This document shows, piece by piece, positions 44,529 to 55,235 of a stretch of 64,000 nucleotides of DNA (positions within the stretch are counted from its first letter, which is position 1; each line of letters starts with the position of its first letter). This DNA comes from Beverwykella pulmonaria (taxonomy: Eukaryota; Ascomycota; Dothideomycetes; Pleosporales; Melanommataceae), in the NCBI GenBank assembly GCA_001599595.1, contig BCHH01000010.1, positions 187,667 to 251,666 of the forward strand, in the 5' to 3' direction. The position numbers were made by a program, and so were the translations under genes. Below the pieces are notes generated by a model. The model was not told where the DNA came from and did not search any database. It saw nothing but the letters and a program-made list of their open reading frames with translations.

Positions 44529-47500
44529 TCATTCCTGCAAAGTTTCGCCTCTCCGATTCATCCCACCTGCCATCGCACTGGCCTGCAACCTAAAGCTCCT
44601 CAAACTGCCTGTGTTACTCCTCGACCTCGTGTGTCCATTCTCCATACCCGCGCCATGAATCATCGGTGTCGACATCGTTATGCCTGTTCTCGGACCGGAA
44701 ATCGCTTGCATTGAGCGTGTGCGATCCGCTATTGCGTTGGCGCTATGAGGAGGTGACGGTAGGTTGTTGGTACTCCCTGTCTTGGGCCGTGTATTCATCT
44801 TGGTCATGAGTGCCGACATAGCCGCCGCGGGTGAGATATGTACCGGGGTAGGCGGGAGCGAAGAATCAGACGTCGCAGTGTTGCGGCGCGAGTGTGTGTG
44901 CGCGGGATTGTGTGCGTCGGAGGATGTGTTATGACGCGACGTTGGGTTTCGCAGGTTGGTGGAGGGCGAGCGACTTGACGAGCGACTGGAAGGTGGCGTC
45001 GGAAGTCCATTACCGGCCGTGGGTATCGACCCGTAGGTCTGCATGAGCTGCTCGAGGTTGATAGCCTGGGGTAGCTTGCTGAGGCGGCGTATCGCTTTGC
45101 GGTTCTTATCCATGAAGGTCGACATCGCCTTGAGCGCGGTGCCGTTGTGGTGGTGTTCGTATGCCGGAACACCGTTGGGCGTAGGTTCGGCGCGGGCGGC
45201 GTGCTGCTCGGTCAGGTCCATTTTCCGAGGTACGGCGAGCGGCGTGTTGTCGAGGTTCATCTGGATCTGGCTAACGACTGTATCGAAGTCCACGCCCTGG
45301 TGCTGGTGCTGATGCGTGCGCTGGTCATAGGTCCTTGTGGCGCTCATAGCAGTCTTCTGGGTGAGCACGAAGAAAGAGCCGTCGCGCACCTTACGCTTAA
45401 GGATGTTCCAGCGCGCGCGAGCTGGGTTGCGCTCCATTTCCGGCCGGAAGACGGAGTAGCGGGCGAGCTTGGCGTAGAAGCCCTCAAGCCTGTTGGCCAT
45501 GCGATCTAAGACTTGCATCAGGAAAGTTGACAGGGCAGCAACTCGCTGGGTTTCGGATTGTGCCTCAAGCTCCATGATGGTGTCAAACGCGTCCATACCA
45601 GCACAGGCTTCTTCGCGAATGTTCTCGAGGAACTCCATATCGAATTCGACGGACTTTTGGGCGTAGGTGATTATGCCCTTTTCGTGGTGCCGGGCAGCGT
45701 CGCTGTTCGAAGTGAATTGTCCGATCTGTGAGATCTCATTCGATGCCGTGAGAGCATCGTTCGAGCCCTTCGCGCGGGCAATGATGCCAAGCACATCGGG
45801 AAGTCTGGTCGGGCCGCTTGAAGATGACGCATTCGCGAGTGTGAAAGAGATTTTGAGATACAGTTCTTGGAGCTTTGCACCGAATAACGAAGAGAAACCG
45901 CCTTGGAGTAGACGAGATTGATAATGGTAGAATCGACGGACACCGCCCATGTTGAACAAATCACCTTGGAACCAAACGTTGCTGGACTCCATGATCATGC
46001 CCACTTCAAAATGCGATGCAACCACTGTCTCGACAGCGACGCGAAGGTATTGCGCCCACAGATCGTACAGCATGCTGAGCTCCTCAGAGTGGAGGAACGC
46101 AGGCTTAGGAGTCATCTCTCCTATGTAGTACTTGGTGAGCAGACTGCTGACCTCTGGGTTGTTTGTATGGGCGAGCAAATCGAAAGATCTGGAGCAGTCC
46201 ACGCCGGCATTTGACTTGATGATATTTACGCCGCCGGGATGCATGGCACCGAAATCTGTGACGTCGTACACCTTTCCGTGTACTCCAATCCAGAGACGAG
46301 AGTCGGGGCGGTGTCCAGTGTGCATTGCGAGTTGGGAGAGAGGAATGGTCGGCTGGTTGCATGGAAGCGGCTTCGGTGTCATGAAGACGTCGATCATGAA
46401 ACGTCTCTCGGCGAACGCCAGGTTGAGAACAGCATCGGCACTCTCCATGGAATTGGATCGGTGGTTATAGATAGCTTTCCGAATGCCGGACATGACAGAG
46501 TCAAAGACTCCAACGGAACCGCACACGTACATGTAGCTGCAGAACATTAGTACGCTAAAAAGCCAGGAATCTGATTAACTTACCCTCCTATACCACCCTG
46601 TTTCTTTGACATGACGAAGTCGCATATGGCTTGTCCTTGTTCAACGATCAGGCCATCGATGTACCTAGGAGGCATCTCTTTCTCAACGAGGTCCCTAGCA
46701 TATGGGTCGTAGACAAGGCCTCTTGAGTCGCGCGAGAAGGCTGTGTGAACTTCCATAAGACCTTCGTTAACGTATTGTCGGAGTTCATTCTCGTAGGCAA
46801 AGCGCTCCCGAGATTGAACTCCTAGGTAGAGTATGGTCTTTCCGAAGCAACGTCCAGCGCGAGATTGCCAGAAGCTTCGGAATGGAGCGATGCCGCTACC
46901 ACCGGCGAAGAGAGCGACTGGAGACGTCTCATCGAACGGAAGCTGGAATGCCGAGGGTCGTGACACTCCAATCAGCAACTCTTCATCATCAAGGACGTCC
47001 ATCTCCTCGTCCACTGGCGGATTCAGGAAACCGCTGCTGACACCGTGTCGTGTGATCTTGGAGTTTCCAGCAAAGGTGGAGCAAAGTTGATAGTCACTTC
47101 GAGAGATGGTAAGATCGACCGTGCTGGGTAGGAGCTCATCGGAATATGTTGAGATGCTGTAGGTTCTTGGAACCTCGACGGGAACGAGGTCCGCAAGCCA
47201 GGACAGGTTACCAGAAAGATCGAATGCTTGGTCCCAGACACGAGGGGCGGTGTCTTTGACGGCTGATTGCAGCAAGTCACCGAGAGAACCTCGCACCGGC
47301 CACTCATCCGTGGCCAAAACTTGGAGTACCGTATTAGAGGAAGCTCGAAGCATGTTGTGCAGTTTCATCACCAGGTCTTTGGTAAGTGGCGCGAGATGGC
47401 CCTTACGAAGGATGTCGACGACTGTCAACTGAGGCCTACCCGTTCGAGTGATAGATCCCATGTGGTCCGCGAACCTAGTCCAGGTGCGGTCCAATGTTAT

Positions 47501-49764
47501 GGGATGCTCGAGCATGGCATCCAACCCAAGGGCTGCTGCCACTTTTGCGCATTCGGTCCAACTGTTCATGGGCATGACAGCAAGTCTGTCTCCAGGGGCG
47601 AAGGTAATGCCTGAGTTTTCGATGTCGAGTGTTACTTGCGCAATCGAGCGTTTGGGATCTGAGTCCACATGATTCCGGCTTAGTATTCTGCACCGGTAGC
47701 GGCACTCCTCGAAGGTACCACGCATCTCGTGGGGCTGGGCGTCGAAGTTGCCACGGAATGGCTCCAGTCGCTCCTTCATCGACTCCGAGAACTCCTTGTG
47801 TACCATTTCCCAGGACCGTTGATCATTGCCACCAGAGTTGCCATTTGTCTCAGTTCGTCCAGTCTTTGCGGCGCATTCAAGAAGACCAAAAACCTTATAC
47901 CGGTGGACTCCCATGAAGCCACGCTCGCCAGTATAAGCCTCTACTACGCCATCCAAGACACCTATCAACCTAGGATCGCCGCAGGTCTTGACGTAGTCTG
48001 GAATCCGGTAATGGTACTCGATAGCGGCGATAAAGGCTCGGAGATTGGATGGAAGCCAGGCGCGAAGATGGACACCCTCGGCACCCAGGAATGAATCATA
48101 CTTGGCGCGCCCGAGGAAGGCGTCCATGACCAGATAGGGAGGAAATTGTAGGCCTGATGTAGCGGGGCACCGTTTCGACAAAGGAGCAGAGAACTTGGCC
48201 CATCTGACCCACTCCGGTGGCGAAACGTAGTTCTCTCCAGATCGATCGTTGGGAGAAATGGTGTGGAACGCATTCGGCATACGTTCAAGAACCTCCTTCA
48301 GTCGGACAAGAGAGCGTAGGAGACCATCGTTGTTTCTGTTCATGACATGTTCCTGGCATTCTGCAATTGCGTCAACGCTATTTCAGTTAGTCATAGTCAT
48401 CATAGTAGGTATTGCGAATATAAATTACCCGTGTTGGAAGGATGCTGAACCTCGATAGTTAGTCAAAAGGCTCTGAGAAAGCAAGGATATGGAGCTCACC
48501 AGCCGTATCAGCGCATCCCTTGAGGAAGGCATTCTCAGCACTGTCTCCAAACATGGCCCACCTGAGAGTAGTGTTGTCAAACCTTCCAACATATGGATAC
48601 GAAGATAGAGGGTCCTTGATATCGACATTGTATGATGACTGATCGAAGAACGTGAGATGGGGAATGGTTCGACCCATCCGGATGCAGATCTGTACGTATG
48701 GGAGGCCGATACTGAGAGGAATTCCCTTGACTTCATCGCCAAGATCCTCGCACATTGGTACACCGTCTAGCTTGAGGGGTTTGGCGGATACGTTGATACC
48801 CTCGTTTCCATCATGTTTCTCTTCATATCGCCAAATCGAACATAGCATGCCCAAACTTACTAAGGCGGCCCACAAAGCTTTATCAGGAATTACACACGGT
48901 GTACCTTCGACGATTGGCAATGCACCGATCGATTCGCGGACTCGGCCACGTGCAACACATCCGGGCATTCTCTCGCAGAGATCCGACCAAACTCTACCGG
49001 GCGAGTTGCGAAGAGCGCCAGGCGCCTCAGTAGTATCAGGAGGACAGAAACCATACTCGGTGCTAAGGTAACCATCGCGCCATCCAGTCTTAGGTCCAAT
49101 CTCTTCAGCACGAAGCAGAACTTGGCGTGCAGGTGCTCCTAGAGCAACAGCAAGTAGGTCTCGGTCGTCAACGTTGAGCTTGTCGAGACTCTTTACACCC
49201 TTGGCGTTCTGTATTTCCTTGATCTCAGCCATTGAAGGGACGTTGGAGTATATCAATTCGTTGATGGCCTTGCGTTCTCTGTAGTAATGTTAGTGGCCGT
49301 GTAGCGCATACCCCATATCACAAGTCCAAGTGAAGATTTCATGACCCAGCGGAAAGCTGTCTCTAGCAGATATGACAGTGCTTAGTAGGCTATTGATCAA
49401 CTTGCAATCTGGGTAGAGGAGGTTGACTATCCCATTGAATTATGGATATATTTGGTGCGGAGGTGACGAAATGAATGCAGGCGAGAGTATATCATACCTT
49501 TGACGTAGAAACTCTTCAACATTTTCGTTTGCTGGAATCTAAGAAATGTTAGCAAGTATCCCATACATTAAAAAAGAAATATCATACGCCAAAAGCTGCA
49601 TGTACATCGCCTGGCTGAGCAAACCCAGAGAATGTGCACCCACGAGGGCCCGTTCGACTGCCCGTTCGACTGCCCGCCCTGCTTCCAGCCATTGAGCCCA
49701 TTGGACAAACTTTTCCCCCAGTTCCAGACACTGGGCATCTCTGCTCCGACATTCTTGAAGACAT
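44529..49764 (-). CDS. Three-part redox fusion: IDO-like dioxygenase + FAD/NAD(P)H reductase + cytochrome b5
   Basis: Six exons: 49764-49588, 49538-49498, 49278-48500, 48450-48429, 48377-46584 and 46536-44529; 1606 aa with every junction in phase. Residues about 60-530 resemble indoleamine 2,3-dioxygenase, the haem enzyme that opens the indole ring of tryptophan: ALWAALVSLGMLCSIWRYE, WLPSNLRAFIAAIE, and FMGVHRYKVFG with His498 in the place of the haem ligand, followed by a SGGND loop. Residues about 560-960 are a ferredoxin-reductase-type module (RTYS at about 744 for FAD, GGSGIAPF at about 832 for NAD(P)H); no FMN domain precedes it. Residues about 1010-1080 are cytochrome b5 (HPGG His1037, LLAHTNN His1061, 24 apart). 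A helical region and a disordered Ser/Pro tail follow. The N-terminus has CPV and CPM motifs. Confidence 0.85.
49648..49679. repeat. Short tandem repeat in exon 1 of the fusion gene
   Basis: The 12-nt unit cccgttcgactg occurs twice plus a partial copy, encoding the SRTGSRTG stretch. Confidence 0.8.
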
Positions 49765-50612
49765 TTTAGATTATTGAAAGCTCCCCTGTGGGATACCTGC
49801 CCGCAGAAGGAGTAATTGACAAATAGAAGGACCTCCGGGGCCGGATTACTAAAGATCCGTCAAGGATGAAGAAACAAAGTAAAGAGAGATAGAAGGAACG
49901 GTAGAGTGCAAGAATTAGATCAGCAACTACATCGTGAGTTAGAGAAAATGGGGCAGATCGCCTCTTTGAAAGAGCCGCAAATTGGAACGGCTGGGGCCAA
50001 GGTAGGAAGCGCACTATCACGACATGACGGCCAATGGTAGCGCAAAAGGGCGATGCCTGAGGGGACTTCTTGGCTGGAACGGGAAAAGGTGGATCTCCAA
50101 TGGTCCTGGCAGGGCGTGCCGAACGGCTGCCGCCACTCATAAGGGATGTGACACCGTCAAAGCTGGGGAACTGCGTCAGGTACCGGCGGCAAGCTCCACT
50201 GGCGCGCGCTCAAGGAGCCTCATTTTGGGAAGGAAAATTTCACGTTGGTGGAGGTGTGGTCGTTGGCCACGCGTCCACCCAACAGAGCAAAACACTGCCA
50301 AGTCCGCTCTAGCCTTGGCGGATTCTTTTAGGACTAGCACCCACTCTACATCGGGAATTCGGTTAAATTTTCCAAACCATGTACTAACCATGGTTGACCA
50401 CCGGTTACCACACTAACCATACAAACCATACAAACCATACAAGCCATACTGTTACGGTTCGAAGAAGTTGCACAGATGCGGGCTGCAGATGAGGAACCAA
50501 CCCCGCCAACGAACAACCAAAACCCTGTCAACGGGCGCAGTACGGCGCGCAGGCGGGCGCAAAGGAACAGCGAGGATTCGCGCAGGTAAGCGAGGCACGT
50601 GACAGAAGATAT
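49765..50612. other. Intergenic up to the gap; TAACCA-rich end
   Basis: Promoter of the fusion gene, then repeat-like sequence: one AACCATGGTT palindrome (50386-50395) and a tandem accatacaa array (about 50415-50449). No gene seen. Confidence 0.5.
50415..50449 (+). repeat. Tandem 9-mer, accatacaa type
   Basis: About four near-perfect copies (aaccatacaaaccatacaa...), just left of the assembly gap. Confidence 0.75.
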
Positions 50613-51337
50613 NNNNNNNNNNNNNNNNNNNNNNNNNNNNNNNNNNNNNNNNNNNNNNNNNNNNNNNNNNNNNNNNNNNNNNNNNNNNNNNNNNNNNNNN
50701 NNNNNNNNNNNNNNNNNNNNNNNNNNNNNNNNNNNNNNNNNNNNNNNNNNNNNNNNNNNNNNNNNNNNNNNNNNNNNNNNNNNNNNNNNNNNNNNNNNNN
50801 NNNNNNNNNNNNNNNNNNNNNNNNNNNNNNNNNNNNNNNNNNNNNNNNNNNNNNNNNNNNNNNNNNNNNNNNNNNNNNNNNNNNNNNNNNNNNNNNNNNN
50901 NNNNNNNNNNNNNNNNNNNNNNNNNNNNNNNNNNNNNNNNNNNNNNNNNNNNNNNNNNNNNNNNNNNNNNNNNNNNNNNNNNNNNNNNNNNNNNNNNNNN
51001 NNNNNNNNNNNNNNNNNNNNNNNNNNNNNNNNNNNNNNNNNNNNNNNNNNNNNNNNNNNNNNNNNNNNNNNNNNNNNNNNNNNNNNNNNNNNNNNNNNNN
51101 NNNNNNNNNNNNNNNNNNNNNNNNNNNNNNNNNNNNNNNNNNNNNNNNNNNNNNNNNNNNNNNNNNNNNNNNNNNNNNNNNNNNNNNNNNNNNNNNNNNN
51201 NNNNNNNNNNNNNNNNNNNNNNNNNNNNNNNNNNNNNNNNNNNNNNNNNNNNNNNNNNNNNNNNNNNNNNNNNNNNNNNNNNNNNNNNNNNNNNNNNNNN
51301 NNNNNNNNNNNNNNNNNNNNNNNNNNNNNNNNNNNNN
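50613..51337. other. Assembly gap, 725 N
   Basis: All bases are N; frames crossing it mean nothing. Repeat-like sequence on both sides suggests a repeat that failed to assemble. Confidence 0.98.
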
Positions 51338-52959
51338 GGCATGTGTGATAGAACAATATATACGTTTTTGACACAAAGCTCTAAAACCTGATACAAACCT
51401 TTCTGTAATGGAGAGAATTTGCTACTAAAGTGATACATACTATAATAACAAATAAAGTCAACCTGGGTAATCAGGGTAACCAGATACCTGTATAGATTGC
51501 TCGTGGTAACCACAGCTAATCACGGTAATCGCGACCCGCCAAATGAGGCTCTCGTAATCTCACTAACCACCAAATCTCACTAACCTAGCTAACCATGGTT
51601 AACCATGGTTAACCACAACAACCAGATTCTAATTTACATTTTGCCGATGTAGCCCGAAACTTCAGAAAACGCGCACACGAAACCCAGCGTTGTGAGGCAC
51701 TACTCATTTGCAACTATTCATTATTAGTGAACATTCCAAAGAAGTTGTATACCTCCAACCTGTAAGTATAATACGATCAAGTAGTACGGTGTTGATTGAT
51801 ATAGCCCCTTCCTATAACTAGTCTTACATTTCAGCTAATAATCGCACGTAGTCCTGAAATGCCAACAACAGCTCTTTTGGTTAACAGTATGTAATAATAA
51901 TGCAAACACATCGCCCGGCGACTTTTTCTAGCCTGGCTCCTCAGGCGTGCATGAAACCAAACCTCCGCCCGGTCTGAGCTCCGACCGTCGCAGGAAATCT
52001 TCTCTAACCAATGGGAACCGTGCCCTGCTCATGGATGATCGCGTCGAGTCGTCCTTCTCTGCCAAGATCTACCTTCATTTTGAAGAAACGACCGCGATGC
52101 ACAAGGAAGCCCAGTTCTCATCATCTCAATGGGTGTCAATCCAAAGTCCTTCACTACCAGCACAGTCCATCAGGTCGCAGGTTGTTAAGGAGGTTACTCA
52201 TTTCACAGCTACGATGTCGGCCCGTCCGCTCTCTTCAGCTTCTTTCACATCCCCATATTCCCCATCAGGTCTTGGCAAAAGCCGTTTTCATCGCATCGTG
52301 CATCTCCGTCACACTGTGACGCGTCCCGAAGCATGCCCAGCTTTCCGATGAAGCATTCTGGGCGTGCAACGGACACGAGCTTAAATCTAGATATTTACTC
52401 CGGCTTGGAATATTAACTTTTGACTGACGTCGTCTCCGTGTCCCTGGATTCTTGGTCGTCTTGGGCTTTACGACTGCCATGTTCCATCTTCTAGAAGTCA
52501 GGCAACACGTACACGTTGTGGTGCGGGTCTTTCCATGCGTATGTATACTTCTCATGCTAGGAGGAACTCGTCATCTGCGTTTGGTGAGGGTATACGTTTA
52601 CTCGTTCTTAGAGAGATGTGGTGTGAGGGTGGCTATTAGGCGCGAAAGGTCTGACAGACCCCAGGTTGGTCGCTCGGGGAGTTCAAGTTTGATTGGTCTA
52701 GTACTCTCCCTGAAGGCTTCTTCGCGCCAGCCCCCAATCACTGTAAGGTCGCAGAGCAGAGGGCCTTTAAGAGATGCAATCAACCGACGTCTTCATCCTC
52801 GAAGGGCAACGTCACCCAGGATATGTCTATCTTGTTGTTTGGGTATTTGTATGCGATTTCCGGCGTTCTTCTGTTAACTATTAGACGCACGTAAAGATCA
52901 ATACGTCACTCCAAGGGCTAGCATTTTGAATCTACAAATTTAGCACCATAGGCCAGAAG
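51338..52959. other. Right side of the gap; no gene supported
   Basis: Contains many ggtaacc/taacc words and two tandem AACCATGGTT palindromes (51591-51610). Frames of 96-141 codons at 51947-52877 on both strands have no motif I recognise. Confidence 0.4.
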
Positions 52960-53430
52960 AGTCTCCGGCGTTCGGAGCCCGTTACCGTTGAAGCAGTAGT
53001 CTGGGTGCCGTCTAGCTAAATGATTGAGGTGTAGTAGCTCTCATAGAAGTGGGCGATAATTGAAGATGGTTTGCAGTTCACGTTCAGCCCGGTTTTCAGA
53101 AAGTATTTCACTACGCCCGGTAGCTAGCTGGCGCAAGCAAGCAGCAACACAGTCTTCCCACCGTCCGTTATTGTGGCGTTCAAGGGCTTCAGCTGGGTGA
53201 CTAATCTGCGCGCAACAAACTTTATTACGTTGCAATATTGCTATTGAAGAGCAGTCTGGTCATAATCCATCCACATCGGATCTACTCCAGCTTCCAGGAA
53301 CAAGTTGACCATCCCCAGACTCTCATGATAAGCTGCAGGATGAATGGATTGTGCAGACACATGAATGGATTGTTGAATCCCTCCAGCCAAACCCAGGGGG
53401 CGATTTGGGTGGTTAATCAGAGCTGTCAAC
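52960..53430 (-). pseudogene. Degenerate ankyrin-repeat fragment
   Basis: The minus frame at 53429-53241 contains one fair ankyrin unit (SIHPAAYHESLGMVNLFLEA then GVDPMWMDYDQTALQ). Further pieces downstream, such as LLLACASWLPGVVKYFLKTG and LLAYGAKFVDS, sit in other frames between stops. No start or splice pattern connects them. It lies about 0.4 kb from the intact F-box/ankyrin gene in the same orientation and may be a decayed relative. Confidence 0.4.
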
Positions 53431-53814
53431 GGTTGCTCCGAGTTGCACTAGCCGATACGCCACGTCGAGGTATGTATGCGGCGCTGCCTATAGGAGCGCC
53501 CTTCCTCTTTTCGTATGTTTTTGTTGGAGCAAGTGATCGGCCAGTGTGATGCGTAGTGTCTTGTTGATTTGTGAAAATTTATAACGACTCTCGTGGTTGA
53601 TAGACAGTTGTCATTATCAAGAAGACGTTTTGATGGAAGACTAACAAGACTAATTGTAGTTACGACCAAGGATTCGCAAGGAGACATTACCTAAGTCTGC
53701 GTAAAGATGCAATTCTTAAATTTCCTAAGGGGCATGAAAAGCTGAAGTACATACGGCCCCTATCTTACTGACTTTATTGTATCGTGCGAATGCGGGTGAA
53801 GACGCAAAACCCCT
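53431..53814. other. Spacer between ankyrin loci
   Basis: Nothing convincing; small minus frame 53448-53687 has no motif. Confidence 0.4.
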
Positions 53815-54882
53815 TTACAGCTCCAGACCCCCCAAGCCTTCCTCGATGTTCACCTCTTTTCCATCAAAACTCCAATTGAACTTCTCAAGAGGAGGGAATG
53901 GGGTCTCCAAATATATCATCTGACTCTCTTGATCAATCCTAAACTGGCTCAAATCGAAGATCGGATCTTCCAACCGCGGCCCAAGCAACTGCTGCTTCTC
54001 TTCCAGTGTAATTGGGGACATCCAAGGCCTAGAGGTGTCCCATACACCACCTCTAGTAATCAGAGGTAGTTGTCTTTTTGAAAACAGCGCCCGAACTCTA
54101 GGATCTCCATGCTCCTGACCCAATGACCGCGAGCTTGGCCAAAATCGGCCATTTTCACCTCCCGTAACATCAACGTCCGCGCCATACTCCAAAAGTAGCA
54201 GAACGCATTGAAGCGCTCGGTCAGGGTGAGTGTCGGTATTCTCCAGAAGTGCACATTGCAACGGAAACAATTGATCGTACCCGATGGCTTCCGGGTTCAC
54301 CTTTGCGCCCCTCCGGAGCAAATGCCTCACAACAGTAGGCAGATGCACGCTTACTGCGAGATGTAGTGCTGTGTTCTCTGGCCGTCGGTAAAACTGTTGT
54401 ATTGGACCATTAATATCCGCTGAGCGCGAGATCAAAAGATGAGAGACTGCTATGTGCTCTTTTGTGATGGAGAGGGCCAGCGGCTTTCCGTCACGGAGAC
54501 CAACAGAGTGTTGAAATGGCTCCCAATAATCAATAGCGGCTCCAGCGTCCAGAAGAAGATGCACTATCTCAAGATGCCCAGCCACCGACGCAGTATGCAG
54601 AGGGGTCGAATTACGCACGATAGATCCGACGTTGGCTCCACACTCGAGGAGCTTGCGTGCTAGATTTGTGTTGTTCTTCTCTGCAGCCCATTCTAGCGCT
54701 TCGCTGTTATTGTACTGCACATTGTATTGGAGGAGGTAGTTTGAGAGAAGAGTGTGAAGTCTTTTGTTCGTTTGGGCGAGGTGGCTGATGTCGGCTTCTG
54801 AACTCAAAAAGTCGGCAACGGATAGGATCAGCTCATTCGCAAGTCCGAGGAGTCTATTAGGGCTTGAAGCACAAGTCTTCAT
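53815..54882 (-). CDS. F-box-like / ankyrin-repeat protein
   Basis: Single exon, 355 aa. Residues 9-50 (NRLLGLANELILSVADFLSS ... LAQTNKRLHTLLSNYLLQ) match the F-box pattern that binds Skp1 in SCF ubiquitin ligases. Ankyrin repeats follow: EALEWAAEKNNTNLARKLLE, STPLHTASVAGHLEIVHLLL, PLALSITKEHIAVSHLLISR, TALHLAVSVHLPTVVRHLLR and LLEYGADVDV near residue 235. The C-terminal 100 residues have no known domain. The arrangement suggests a substrate adaptor for protein degradation; many fungi carry large families of these and targets are unknown. Confidence 0.8.
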   Translation of the reverse strand: MKTCASSPNRLLGLANELILSVADFLSSEADISHLAQTNKRLHTLLSNYLLQYNVQYNNSEALEWAAEKNNTNLARKLLECGANVGSIVRNSTPLHTASVAGHLEIVHLLLDAGAAIDYWEPFQHSVGLRDGKPLALSITKEHIAVSHLLISRSADINGPIQQFYRRPENTALHLAVSVHLPTVVRHLLRRGAKVNPEAIGYDQLFPLQCALLENTDTHPDRALQCVLLLLEYGADVDVTGGENGRFWPSSRSLGQEHGDPRVRALFSKRQLPLITRGGVWDTSRPWMSPITLEEKQQLLGPRLEDPIFDLSQFRIDQESQMIYLETPFPPLEKFNWSFDGKEVNIEEGLGGLEL

Positions 54883-55235
54883 AGTGGAAGATAGACGGAA
54901 GTGTGAATGAGGAAGAGAAGAGGTCGTGAATTTTGGAGACGGTTGCCTGGCGAGCTCGACAGGGATCCTTGTCTAAACTCTGATTCGTTACGACCGAAAT
55001 GCGAGGTCTTGCAAATTGTTTCGATATAACGTCAGGTTATAAATCTATCCCTAGAATGTTGGCGAGGCCATAAACAGGAGACTTTCACAGTCTTCTTCAT
55101 ACCGTTTTTTACGTGTTTTGATCTCCATGCAATGCCACTATATACGTCAAATCACTCCCAAGGCTTTTATGGACTAATAAAAAGAAGAGTTGTGGGGTTA
55201 TTAATTCAATATGACTTGCGTACATCAAATGGCTA
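54883..55235. other. Intergenic
   Basis: No gene seen. Promoter of the F-box gene and 3' flank of the dehydrogenase. Confidence 0.5.

Noticed and set aside
50346..51513. Frames of 249-353 codons
   Set aside because: Made almost entirely of unknown bases in the assembly gap.
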